From: Candidatus Heimdallarchaeota archaeon B3_Heim
GTDB lineage: Archaea; Asgardarchaeota; Heimdallarchaeia; Hodarchaeales; Hodarchaeaceae
Length of the DNA: 64,000 nt
Assembly: GCA_003144275.1 (NCBI GenBank)
Contig: NJBF01000004.1
Location: 1 to 64,000 of the forward strand
Direction of reading: 5' to 3'
Positions 19,301 through 34,300 of the stretch are shown one piece after another; the stretch's first letter is position 1, and every line of letters starts with the position of its first letter. Under the pieces are notes generated by a model that saw nothing but the letters and a program-made list of their open reading frames with translations, was not told where the DNA came from and searched no databases. The position numbers and the translations under genes are program-made.

Positions 19301-22300
19301 TGGGGAGTAAACTACCATCGCCATCTGTATGAACAAAATTAGTCTGATTAAATTGAATCCAATCTTGACCATCATACTGCCATAATGTTATATTAACCTG
19401 GAAAACACTCCCAGCAGCATTTATTCCAGAGCTAGCAAATTGAGTATTGTAGGTTAAGGTGTAATTACCATCAACATTAAGAACAGAGTTATTAATGTCA
19501 GTTGGATCATCGTCTACATCAGATGTTGCTGCTTCCATTTCATCCCACTCTAAGTAGAAACGCCATGTACTATCACTGAAACCAAGTTGTTTTTCTTTGT
19601 TATCTTCGACATAAGCAATAAAAAGCTGACGTATTACCTGATTAGAAGTAACATTAATTGTAATAAACGAGGTTTGATTTAGGGCGCTTTTTTCCTGTTC
19701 TGCACTATCCCAAGGAGTTTTCCAGTATATATTCTGCGGATCTGTACTTTCTACAGTAGGATTATCGAATGCATATATCCGATATCTAATGGTAATTGTC
19801 GAACCAACTGAGACTCTAAACGTCCAATCCAGTACTTCAGTAGAATTTTCATAACCAAATGTGAATAAACCATCTGAACCAAAATCTGGAATGTAAACCC
19901 ATTCTAGTCCCAGTAGAAGTGCGAGATCTTTACTTGTAAGTATGACGCTATTTTCCTCACTAGACACTGTTACTTGATGACCATCAATGTCGCTTATTGT
20001 TAAGCTTAGTGCGATCTTTCCAATACCTAATTGTGTTGCATCTTCAACCTCTAATACAAACCTGAGATAGTACTTCCCTTGAACTTGATTGATATAACCC
20101 CACTCTAGGAATGAATTTATTGTTGCATTGAGATTGATAACTTCAATATTCTCTAAGAATATAGTAATGAAATTATCTGTGAGATTAATATTTGTAACGG
20201 GTTCATTTCCAAATCCGATATCATCTAAAACAGTGAAATTCAGAGTAAAAGGTGTCTGTTCATCAGGATCGAAGAAATCTAGACCACCAGGCCAAGTTCG
20301 TATAGAATCAATAATCATTTTAAGGTCATGGCCTTTAATAGTCACTACTCCCCATTCCCAGAGATTGGACACAGTAGATTGTACTTTGAAGCGAATGGAT
20401 TGATTGCCTAACCATTGGATTGTTGTATTAGCGGCAAATAAGTCAAAACTAAAACCATAACTCCCATTAAGGGAGTTGAAAAAACTGCCAATATCAATTT
20501 GGTTGGTGTAATCAGAACCTTTGATAGACAGTTCTTCTAGAGATGTACTTAGAACATAATCCAATGATTGGTCCCCTTCATCTTCGCGAACATCGTAATT
20601 GACTGATATAGAGAAATCACCATCTATTTCAAACAATTGCATACTAGAGGGAACAATGGCATCAATTACAATGTCATAATATGTTACTCGACCTAAACTA
20701 ATATTTGAGTCAACCACATGATAGTACAATCCAGAGGAAAACAGCCAATTAAACTCAATATCTTTTAATCCAGTTGTTAAACCCTCTGGAAGCTGAAATG
20801 TTAGATTATGATTGCCATTCGCTAGATGAACAGATTGGATAAAGGTAGCATCAGCTCCATCAATTGTAAGATTTACATTAAAATCAACTAAGTCTGTAGT
20901 ATAAGGACTATCATCGTTCTCGAAATAAAGAATCACATTCATTAACGAATATTCTGGATTGTTAGTTTCAACTATATCAAGATCATCAGATACATATGAG
21001 ATTTCTAAATCGTGATATGTAACTACATTGGGTTTTGTAAAACTAAAAGCGAGAGAAATGTCCGCAGGAAGATCACTGACAAACCAGTTGATTTGGATGG
21101 AATATGTTGAACCTACAGAAACAGAAGTTAAACTATCTGGTAAATCAACAATTAAAATAAGAATATCATCTGACCAGCTAATACCACCTAAAATAGGAAC
21201 ATTTATACCGTCGATTGCTACATTAAACTGTGAAATATTAAGAAGACGATCGATTATTGCTTGAGTCTCATTAATTTGTAATCCGTCAAACTCAAAGTTA
21301 AATGTAATATTCCATGTGCCAGGATCATCAATTTCTACATGACGAGGAATAGTAGTGACTAAATTTACAAAGTTAAATAAGTGATAGGTAATATCTGCTG
21401 TATAACTATATTCATTGTTAACATTATCATAAACAATAATAGATACAGTTTCATTTTGTCCAGGAGTAATGACAGAATCGAAATTTGAGTCATTTGAAAG
21501 GCTCCAAGCGGTGAATCCAGTAGATACAATATCCTCAAACAGTGTAGAAATAATAGTAATATTTTGGATTCCTGATCCTAAACCATCATCAGTTTGACCA
21601 GAGAGGATAAGCTCCTTTCCATTCTGGTGAAGAATAGTCGTATCAATAACGTAACCCGCTTCAAATGGATTTGAATTATCCAGTCGAATAAGAAGGTATG
21701 CCTGCGCTTGATTATTTACTTGGTCGTAAACCGTTAAAGTAATATTAACTACACCATCATTATCATCTGAAATATTTATACCTAAATCAGAAAGAAGATT
21801 ACCATCTCCATCAGCACCAAGGTTTTGTGAAAAATAGGAATCACCACTGGTACTATCCCAAGACATATATACACTGAAAACTCCACTTAGGGAATCACTG
21901 GGAATTGAGAAAATATCATACCCACCTGTTAATTCTCCCTGATCGTACCAATTATCCAGATTATCTAGTTCATTACTCGATGGATCATAAACAGGATTAG
22001 AAACATCATTAAATGCAACAGTAGGATTTAAAAGGTCTCGAATAACCTGTAAGGGAATCTGATAGGTGTTCCCCACTTTATCATAGATCAAGAAAAAGAC
22101 TGTGGCGTTTGTATCATCAGTAGAAGTTAATTGATAAATTCTCGACCCAGAAGTGAGATTAATTTCTGGATCATTACCAATTAGTGGATAAGTAGTAGTA
22201 GCAACTCCAGCATCATTTACGTCACTATCAGATGTTGAAATCGTAATTGTAACTGACTGAGGAGAGGAATCCATCAAATCGGAATACCAAATCTTATCAA

Positions 22301-25300
22301 GATCAGCAGAATGAACATAAATTGAACCTCCATCATCAATAGATACTATACTTCCTGAAGGAGCTTGTGTATCACGTCTCACTTCCAAAGAAACAGAATC
22401 AATATTACCACAGTTATCGATACTAGTGAAGATCATGTTCCCAATATCAGTAGATGTGTTGGAAATAGTATAGGTCCAAGCATAGGGAGTAGTAGAATCA
22501 TTTAATGCTAGACCTCTGTTAAAAAAGGAGGGAAAGAGAACAAATTGTATACCAGAATCATCAATCTGTGCTCCATCATCTGTAACAACTGAAAAATCAA
22601 CAATAATATCGCTAGGCATTTGATTACCATACCATATAACCTGAGTCCCATTAGCAGGATAATAAGCAAAATCGGAGATTTCAGAAACAATAACTGGATT
22701 AACCGTTGGAACAGTATTATCCTCATAACAATTAATTGCTAAAATTCTAGTATTTCCTACCCAATCGATAATTATTAATGTAATCTGATCATCAAGACCA
22801 GCATCATCAGTGAATCCAACGAAATAAGTTAATTCATACATGCTATCATATGTCGTGTCTTCAGGAGATTCACCACCAAAATCAGAGCTGCCGCTAACTT
22901 TTTGCAGATCTGATATACCATCTGAAGTAGTTAATTGGATGGTAAAGGAGTCATTCATACTCTGATCATTTGAATAGAAAATACTTGAACCATCATAATA
23001 TAGATGTTCTGAGTCCTCAATAACATCCACAATGGATGGAACAGTCGGAGCTGTATTATCAAAGGTACATGGAAGGTTTACGGTATTATTGTTCCCAACA
23101 TTGTCCACAACAGTTATTATTATTTGATTATCTCCACCAGCGTTATCATTTTGATTCACAGTATATACCATCTCGTACATTCCACTATAAACGGTATCTT
23201 CAGGAGTTCCTCCAAAATCTAAACTTCCTATAGCTTTTTGTAATCCCGAAAGAGAATCAGTCGAAGTTAGTTGGATTGTAAAGCTTTCTGCCATAACCTG
23301 ATCATTGGAGTAAAACAGATTGGTTGTCGTTAGATTATATAAGTAGTCAGATGTCTCAATAATGCTTACTATTACAGGTTGTGTAGGTTCAACATTATCA
23401 ACAGAGATCGTAAGACTAACGCTGGTGGGATTGCCTACGTTGTCCCATACGGTAATACTAAAGGCAGGTTCTAATTCTCCTTGGTTAACTATGAACGATA
23501 ATTCATAACCGCTTCCACCATAAGTACTGTTTGTAACAGTATCCCCAAATTCACTAGCATTGGCTTTTAAGAGATCACTCCCAGTATCGATAGCCGTAAC
23601 TTGAACAGTAAAACGTTCATTCATAATTTGATCATTGGAATAGTAAAAGGTTTCACTACCTGATTCATAGAAAAGATATTGGGATCCAACTTCAACAAGA
23701 ACATCCACAATATCTAAACTTGTAGGACCAGTATTATCAAGGACGCAAGAAAGAGAAGTGGCAATTGAATTGCCAACTCGGTCATAAACCGTTATAATAA
23801 TTTGATTATCCCCACCTGCGGTTTCACCATCGCTTAAAGTATAATAAAGTGAATATTCGGATGAATAGGAAAGATTAAATGGAGATTCTCCTCCAAAATC
23901 AATACTTCCAGTAGCATTAAGAAGATCTGCTCCGCTATCGCTCGTAGTAAAGTGAATCGTAATGACTTCACTCATTTGATAATTATTGGAATAGTAAAAG
24001 GTAGGGGCATTGTAATATAAATACTCTGAATATTCATCAACTGAGGTAATCACTGGAACAGAAGGATTGTCATTATCCAACTGAAGATCAACACTAAGAG
24101 AGTTATTAACGTTTCCTACTAGATCATATACATTAAAGGTGATGAGAGCGCCACCTGTCTCACTTTGACTCACGGTATAATTAATTTGATATCCACTATC
24201 ATAAGTAAAATCACTTGGAACCTCACCGAATGCGCCAGTACCTGTTAAATTGTATAATCCGGCTCCACCTACGTTATCTTGAGCAAGAATGGTAATAATG
24301 AAAGTATCGGACATTGGTTGATCATTTGAGAAGAATAAACGAGTTGAAGAGTTATCATAATAGAGGTATTCACCATTTTCTACAAAGCTAACAATGGACA
24401 GATTTTCGGGACTTGAGGTATCACGAACCACTTGTATAACCATATAGGTTTCACTTCGTCCACTAGCATCATAAGCCGTCGCATTAATCCAATAACCATT
24501 AGGTGTTGCATTCGTAACATTGAAGGTACCAACAAGGGTCTCATTTTGTAAAAGAATTGATAAGAAAGGTTCAAACCGTGTGTATCCTCCTATCATTCCA
24601 CTCCCACTGTCAAGAGCGGTAATCGTCACATTAAAGTTAGCTGGATTCGATCCCATTAAGGTGCTGTAATACAATTTGTTATTGGGTGTATCAGCGAAGA
24701 TAGTCCATTTATATGGAATAAATTCACTCAGAGATTGAAGTGAGACAATGGGATCTTCTTCGTCTACGAATAGATTTACTTGTATCCAGCTACTATTGAT
24801 TCCAGCTAAATTCCGTGCTCTAACGAGGATACTACGATTTCCTGTGTTTCCAATATCATAATTAATCAAGGAATTGGTGGCATTGTAATAATCAGTGTTG
24901 ATAATATTATACCATCTCAGCAATTCTGTTGAATTATCATAGTTTTGCTCTGTACTGTTTTGATCGCTTTTTATATAGATATCAGTGATTTTTGAGCTCG
25001 ATTCAAAGATAAAGGTTAGATTAAAATCAGACCCATCCCAATCATATAAGAACGGATTAGGAATCCCTGGTTCATTTCCGAGGACATCAATGCTAAAAAT
25101 GATTGGTCCCAAAGTATCTAAACGAAGGTTAAAACCATAGAGACCTGAACTAAAAATGTGTGTCTGAATATTCCCCGCCTCATCTTGGACACGAATATCA
25201 ATTGTGTTTTCTCCATTAAATAGAGTATCATTCCATGAAGAGATAGTCCAGTTTGTGACATAATCGCCAGCTTGGGTTGAGTCAAATATAACATACCAAC

Positions 25301-28300
25301 CTTGGCCGTCATCTGTTTGATATTCCGCTTTAGTCAATCTACTAGCTAACGAATGAGTCTCGTTGTTCCTCAGAAAATCTACATCAAATGTCGTTAGATA
25401 ATCCGCGAGATTGTAATAAGGAGTTAATCCACCTGCGGTTGGATCATTATATTCTATTTCTGGGGGAGTATCATCGTGCCAAATCTGAACACTAGCTGAT
25501 TGAGTGTTGTTGACGTGATCCCAACAATAGACTGTAAGAGTAATATTAGCGTTATTTATGATATTAATTTCATTTTCATCATTCCAAGTTGACCCTACTA
25601 GGGAATCGACTGTAAATACTTGTTGTGTTGCAACGTAAGAGGTTAATACTTCATCATATTGCGAAAATGCAAAGCTTGTAGTAGTAATCCCACTATTATA
25701 AGTTCCTAAATTATCAATCGCTGTTCCACCATATGATGCAATTCCTCCAACAGAATTGTTCCAACCTGAAGTGGGGAAATCAATAGTTAATGAAGGAGCT
25801 GTATTATCCTTCCTACAGGTTAAACCAATCGAATTTCTATTGCCAACTAGATCATATAACCAGATTGTAAGAGTACCATCCGAAACATCGTCATTTTGGA
25901 CAATATTGTATTCCAGTTGATAATATGTACTGTAAGTTGAATTTCCAATTCCTGTATCACCAAATTCGTCATCTCCCGTTGCATTCTTTCTTCCTACTCC
26001 AGAGTCTGTCCCAGAAATATGAATTTTGAATGTGGCACTCATAGGTTGGTCATTGGAGAAAAATAAATTAATTCCATCATAATAAAGAAAATCTGATTCG
26101 GGAGACTCAAGAAGAGCAACAATAGCTAAACTTTGAGGCGGTGTATTATCAAGGTTGGTTGTTAAAGCCACACTTGCAGGATTACCAACATTGTCCCAAA
26201 CTGTTATACTAAATGCTGGTTCTGAATCTCCTTCATTAACAACGAAGGATAATTCGTAACCACTGGGTCCGTAGAAGCTCTCTGAAACACTGTCCCCAAA
26301 TTCAGTAGCATTAGCTTTTTGTAAATCACTTCCCGTGTCGATAGCCGTCACTTGAACTGTGAGGCTTTCTGCCATTGTTTGATCATTAGAATAATAGAAA
26401 GTCTCTCCACTACTGTCATAATATAAAAATTGTGCTCCGACTTCTTCTATTACATCATCTATTGAAACACTTGTTGGACCGGCATTATCTACTACACAAC
26501 TTAAAGAATAAGTTCGTGAATTGCCCACTTGATCATAAGCTGTAATATTTATCCAATTATCAGCACCTGCAGTTTCACCATTACTTACGGAATATGTAAG
26601 GATGTACTGAGAATCGTATGTAGAATCCTCAGGTGTTTCTCCTCCAAAATCAGTACTACCGTTTGCTTTAAGTAATCCCGATATTGCATCGGTAGTGGTA
26701 AATTGAATGGTTAAGCTATCACTCATCGGTTGATCATTGGAATAGTAAAATGTAGGCGCATCATAATAAAGATATGCTGAAGACTCAATAACAGCAGTTA
26801 CAATGGGTAGAGAAGGATTACTATTATCTAGAATGCAACTGATGGATGTTGAATTGGCATTTCCTACTCGATCAAAGACCTCTATCACTATCTGATTATC
26901 TCCACCTGCATGTTCGGTCTCCCCGACAGTATATACAAGATCATATTGCCCAAGATAGCTAATATCTTCAGGTGTTCCACCAAAATCAGTGCTACCATTT
27001 GCTTTCAGGAGCCCCGCACTTAAGTCGTCAGTCGTTAATTGAATAGTAAAAGGATCATCCATTGGTTGGTCATTAGAATAATAGAAAGTCTGTCCACTAA
27101 TGTTGTAATATAAGTACTCAGACGACTCAATTATTCCTATAATGGTAGGTTCTGTAGGTGATTGATTATCAAGCACTAGAGTCAGACTAACAGAAGAATT
27201 AACATTTCCTACACGATCAAAGACCGAAAATAATATTGCTCCACCACCAGTTTCCCCTATACTTACAGTGTAGGAAATAAAATATTCACCTACGTAATCA
27301 GAATCTGATGGTTGTTCGCTAAACGCAAGGCTACTAGTAAGATTTTTCAACCCTGCACCTCCTCCATTGTCCGCAGATAGTAAGGAAACATCGAATAAAG
27401 CATTCATTATTTGATCATTTGAATAATAAAGAGTTGTGATGGAACTATCATAGTAAAGATATTCACTTGAATAACTCACACTCTGAATCGTTATCCCAGA
27501 TGGAGGTGTATTGTCTTTGACTAAGTTTAATGTTACAGAATCAATATTATGTACCCTATCATAAACTGTAAATGTTATTTGATCTCCTGATGCTTCTTCA
27601 TCGTAACCGACTGAATAATTTACAAGATAATATCCTTGATACGAGGTATCTGAAGGGGTGTCAGTAAAATCTGTGCTTCCTTCAACTTTTAATAATCCAC
27701 TTCCCACACCATCTTGACTTGTGATATTAACACTGAATAATTCATTTTGTCCAAAGTGCTGATTTGCATAATAGAGAATGGTAGCTGAATAGTCAAGAAA
27801 TTCACTGTTTTCGATGATTTCATTTATAGGATCAATTATGGGAGCAGTATTATCTAAAGTAACTGGAAGAAGAATACTACTATTTACATTGCCCACTTTA
27901 TCATATACAAAGACTTGAACCACTCCACCGCCAACAGTTTCTGATTGAGAAACAGTATATTGGAGGTCAAATGTCCCTGATGCATTTGTTGTTATAACAG
28001 GCGATTCTCCAAAGGCTAATGAGCCCGAGACATTTTCAACACCACTCAATAATTCAAGAACATCAATATGGAGCGATAGGCTTTCACTCATTGCTTGATC
28101 GTTGGAGTAAAATAAGACTGTTCCACTATAGTAAAGGAGATCGCTGACATCAGGGCCAGTTAATGAATCGAGTGTTACGAAATCTGGGGCATCGTTATCT
28201 AGGATACAATCTAAATTGAGAGAATTACTATTACCAACGTTATCAAATATCGTTAAGATAATATAGTTGTCAGATGCATATTCATTTGTGTTGAGAGTAT

Positions 28301-31300
28301 AAGGAAGTTCATAATAGGAACTATAAACCAAATCACCCACGATTGATCCACCAAAATCTGCTTCACCTGTAGCATTCAATCGTCCCGCTCCTCCCACATC
28401 ACTTCCTGTTAAACGAATTGTAAATGGTTCATCTAATGATGCAGTCTTGTTAGAGTAGTATAGAATATCATTTGATAAGTCATAATGGAGATAGTATGAG
28501 GACTCAATAATATCGGAGATTGAAATACTCGGAGCGGAGTTATCTTTGATACAACTCAAATCAATTGAATTTACATTACCTACCCTGTCGAACATCGAAA
28601 TTGTAACCAGTTCATCAGAAGCATTGTCATTCTGAACTATATTATACGTAAGTTCATAAAATGTAGAATAACTAGAACTTCCTACCCCTACATCATTGAA
28701 TTCTGCTTCACCTGTAGCATTCTTTCTTCCCGCTCCAGAATCGGTTCCATTTATACGGATCACAAAAGTAGCTGTCATTACTTGATCGTTGGAGTAGTAG
28801 AGTGTGGATCCATCAAAATACAGGTAATCTGAATCTGGAGTTTCTAGTACTGTTATGATATTCAAGTTTTGGGGAGCTGTATTATCAACCTGTGTCACTA
28901 AGGTAAATAATTCTGAGTTATCTACATTATCCCATACGAGAATAGTAAATGTTGGTTCCGATTCTCCTTGATTAATAGTAAAACTTAATTCAAATCCGCT
29001 ACCTCCGTATATACTTGTCGATACGCTATCTCCGAATTCGCTTGCATTTGCTCTTTGTCTTCCACTTTCAAGATCATCTGCAGTTACCTGAACTGTAAAG
29101 CTTTCAGCCATCAACTGATCATTAGAATAATAAAATACTTCAGAACCAGAATTGTAGAATAAATACTCACTCGATTCTAAAATATCAGTCAATGCAACAT
29201 TTATTGGAGGAGAGTTGTCGTGGTACAAATCAAAGGATATTGTCTGGTTATTTCCGACAAAATCTAAAACAGATATTGTAACAGAACCATTGTAGCTCGC
29301 AACTGCAGGTCCGTCTATCTGATAGCTAAACTCCCATAATCCTCCTACATGACTAGTGTCAGATCCTCCAAGAGTAAAACCTGATCCAATATCAGGAAAA
29401 ACAGCATAACGTAAACCAGCTCCTCCTGTATCCGAAGAATTAACTCTTACTGTGAAATTACGGGATCCACGATCTGGACGAACATTTGAATAATATAAAG
29501 TCGTTGTAAGGTTGACATAATGGAGATATTCAGCTAGTAGTTCTTCAATGATATCATCAATAGCCAGGTTAGATGGAGCTTCATTATCAACAACAAAGAA
29601 AACCAAGAATGTGTAATTGTTATTTACGTGATCAGTGATAGTAATCGATATGTTACCTGTTGTTGTATCGTTTTCATCATCTGTTGAATCTATCCCATAA
29701 TCAGCTGACCATGATGCTCCTAAGTCAGTAGAGGGAGTACTCCCAAAAACTGTTTGAAAACTAACTCTATCGACTCCTGATCCTCCTAAACCATCAAATC
29801 CAGTCCCATAAACTGTTAAAGTTTGTGTACTGGACATTTCATCGCTGAAGAAGAAGTGAGATGTATTATAATGGAGAAAATCACTGCCATGGTCATCAAA
29901 ATAGTACTCATCATTTAACAAAGAGGGATTAGTCAAATCACCATATACCGTTAATGCAACACTATTGCTATTATTCACTTGATCATATATCCAAAATGTT
30001 AATGTACCATTTTCCACATTATCAGTGGTATTTAGGATGTAGGTAGCAAAATTAGAAATATCTGCGTAGCTTTCTCCTAGATAGGATCCTCCAATCATTA
30101 ATTTGTAACCACTTTCATTCGCAGGTTCATTATAATCAACAACTACGGTAAATGTATGGTCTACGGTAGATTTATTGCTGAGATATAATGTTAAAGTCCC
30201 TGTATCATTATAAAGGTAAATGAAATTCGATCCATAGTCATTTATAAGACTAATTTTTACATCACGAGGACCAGAGTTATCAATTCGCGTAACTAAATCA
30301 ACGCTATCCGAATTACCACACATATCAAAGATAGTAATTGTTACTAGATTATCAGAAGCATTTTCCGATTGTAAAATGTCATATGATAATTCAAAGTACC
30401 CTGAATACGCACTTGTACCTATTCCAGTTTCCTCGAATTCATCCTCACCTGTAGCATTCTTTAAACCCGCACCAAAGTCTGTAGCATTTACACGTATTGT
30501 GAAAGATTCAGCCATTACTTGATCATTACTATAGAAGAGAATCTCTTTTGGTGAATCATAATAAAGAAAATCACTCAACTCATCGCCAATAATATCTAAT
30601 ATAACAAGACTCACTGGGGCATTATTATCTAGAAACGTGGGTAAAGAGGTTGAATTAATATTACCACAGTTATCATAGAAGAATATAGCTATTTGATCCC
30701 CTGTTACAGGGTCACCAGAATTCACTGTATAATTTAATTCATAAAATCCTGCATAGGTGGTATCAAACACATTTGTTTCACCAAGATCATCCTCACCTGT
30801 GGCATTTAATATTCCAGAACCACTATCACTTCCAAAAACTCGTATAGTAAATTGCTCATTTAATGCTGGATTAGTATTGGAGAAGTACAGATTTCCACCT
30901 GTATAGTGGAGATATTCACTGTTGGCATGACCATTAACAGCTTCAATTGACAATTCTGTTGGACCATCATTATCAATAGTTAGCGTAATATTATCTGTTG
31001 CACTATTCCCGACCATATCATAACCAGAAACTATTAAGTTACCTGTTTCATTTTCATTTTCATTGATGTAATAACCAAGATTATAGTAAGAATCACTTAC
31101 GTAGATTGTCCCTATAGGAGAATCTCCGAAAGCCGTTGCCCCTGTCGCTCTATCACGTCCACTTTGTCCGATACCATCATCAACTGTAACATTCAAAGTG
31201 AATGACGAATTCATACTTTGATCGTTTGAGTAAAACAGCGTTCCACCACTATAGTGAAGAAGCCAAGAATTTTCTGTTAACGTAGTGATGTTAACTATTG

Positions 31301-34300
31301 GTGCACTATCATCTCGGTATATTTCAAAGATAGTGCTTCCGTTGTTACCTACAAGATCTGATATTGTTACTGTATACGAACCATTTGCCGTAGCTGTGGG
31401 AGAGAATGAGTACTGATGATCCCAGATTAATTGATGACTATCCCCAGCTCCTGCAGTAGTATTATACCCTCCATCTGTACTGAAAATATCTGGGAAAAAG
31501 CTAACATTTAGACCTGCATCAAGATTTGCATGAGTTTCTTGACCATCTATTTTAACAGTAAACGCACGGGTTCCTGATCCAACATTAGAGTAATAGATTA
31601 AAGTAGTTGATGCATTATACAGATATTCAGGTAATAAATCTTCTGCTAGACTAAGTATTGAGACTTCTGGATCATAATTATCTTTTAAAAACGTAACAGT
31701 AGCTGTTATTTGATTTCCGACATTATCCGTTGAAGTAATTACAATATCAGTTTCTGGGCCAGTCTGTTCAGAATCAGTTCCATGAATAAAGTATGAGGCA
31801 CTCCAGATAGTACCAGGAGTATTATTATTTGGAGAATCACCAAAATGAGATGTGAAATTAACAGTAAGTAACCCAGAGGGAAAATCATTTGATGTTCCGC
31901 TGATATTAATCTGGACAGGAACACCGCCCATATTATCACTAAAGAAAAAATAGTCTCCTGCAGGAGTAATGTAAACAAAAAGACTGTCGGAAATATCCTC
32001 AATAAGGGGAGTGCTTATTGTAGGATCAACATTATCCACAATAAAATCAAAAGTATCCGAAAAATAATTTCCTACTAGATCGATAGCTGTAAATGTAATT
32101 GTGAGGTTATTATACGAAGAATCGGTAGCTGTAATATCATAATCGAATGTCCACGCTTCTAACGAGCCCCCACGTGCAGGATTCCCTCCAAAGTTCGTAT
32201 CATCATCAATGGTATCTAATCCAACGTATGCATCACTAGCTGTTCCTCCTATAATAAATGCATCTGGAGTACCACCCATATTATCTGAATAGTAGCCATA
32301 ACTTGAACTTCCATCATAATACAGGAAAACCGACGATTCACTAGTTGAACTTGAACTAAATTCAATAGTGGGATTTGCATTATCCTCCTTGAATTCAAAC
32401 ATAACTGTATCAGTATTACCCACGTTATCGGTAGCGGTATATGTCACATTGAAAGTATCATAAGAGGAATCAGCCGAAGTTATGTTATAACCAAACGACC
32501 ATATAGTACCCCCACCACCATCTAAAGGATTCTCTCCAAAGTTCGTATCATCAGTTACTGAGGCTATGCCTGAACCCGTATCTGTAACAGATCCTGCGAC
32601 AAAAAATGGATTTGCAGTTCCTCCCATATTATCAGAATAATATCCAAAAGCAGAGCTTGAATCATAATAAAGGTAATCTGAGGATTCAAAAGTAAAACCT
32701 GAATTATGTTCTATAGAAGGACTAACAAAGTCATATCGAAATTCAAATGTGGTCGTTCCGTTTAATAAACCAGAGTTGTAACCAATAAAGGTGACAACAA
32801 ATGTCCCGTAAGATGGCCCATCATTTTGATCAATTTTGTATGTAAAACTCCAGGAGTCATTTACACCACTCAATGACTTGTTAGTAGGATCATTTCCAAA
32901 GGAAGTTGAATCGTTTACTGATATCATTCCCGCTGATGAATTGGCATATCCACTTATCGTGAAATTAATTAGACTTGCTCCCATTTTGTTCCCATAATAG
33001 CCATAAGAAGAGCTACCATCATAGTAGACGAATGGTCCATTAGCAACAATCGAAGTTATCACAACTGTGACATCCTCTGGGAATTCTACAACGGTTATGT
33101 TCCATTCTTGATAATTACCATTATTCGATAGTAAGCGAAGTACAAAATTTCCTTTTAGACTATTGAAATAACTAAAGCCATCAGTAGCATTTAATCCACT
33201 TATGGTTTGATTAAAAGTAGGAGTAAATAGGCTATTAATATCCCAGATTATCTTCCAGAAACTTGAACTTCCAATTGTACTCGAACCGTTATTAAATATA
33301 GTTATGTTCAAGTAATCATCTTTGTCAGATCTTATGTAAAGCTTGTTCTCAGTTTCATTAATTAATGCAAAATATCCACTACTAGCTCTATCCCAATCTA
33401 AATCAAATTTTTCTGGAGAGTTGGTGTCTACAATTACCCAGTCTGCATACGTGGTACCATTGTTTCCCACGTTATCCCTAGCAACCATACTTACTGTATG
33501 ATTAATTTCTGACAGGCTGTACGGTTTTATAAGAATACTCTCCCATGTAACTACAGGTCCATCCAACCCAAACCCAGTATGATTAACTGGTAATCCTGAT
33601 CCTGAACCATCTGTTATTGTACCTGTGACATTAAAATCAACGCTTGTATCATCATAGTAATTAGTATTCGGTGTATACCCCCAACTTGTCGCTGTATCGG
33701 GAATTAATAGGAGAGAGTATCCACTAGGGCCTGTGATATCTCGATCGATCGTTAAAGTCACAATATCATAATTACCTAACAAATCGAATACCGTGATTAT
33801 GATATCACTAGTGTTTGTATCTGAGGATGTGATACCTCCTACTTCAACAAAATAAGTTGGATTAATTCCTTCGGTGGTATTTGCAGAATTAGACCCTAAA
33901 TTATCCGAAGCAATAGCAGAACTTAAATTCACTCCTTCATCAGAAGCATTTATTCCAACTAAGAACGACTGTGGGGAGACCATCCTTTCTCCATACCAAA
34001 GGATTGAACCCACTGAATCCCAATATAGGAAATCAGAGGTTTCAATTACATAGTCAGTTAAATGATAGAAGTCTACTGATGGAACAGTATCATCTAACTT
34101 GATTTGATACTCACCAGTGAATGAAGAGTTGATATGACCTGCCTTATCCGTAATTGTTAGGCTAATAGCATAAGTTCCATCTGTTTTCCCACTGATACTA
34201 AGACTGGAATTGAAAGGTGAAGTTTGCCCTTGTCCAGCTCCTGTTGCAGAGATTCCCCCAGTTACTGATACAGAGATTGAAAACACATTAGTCTCAACGA

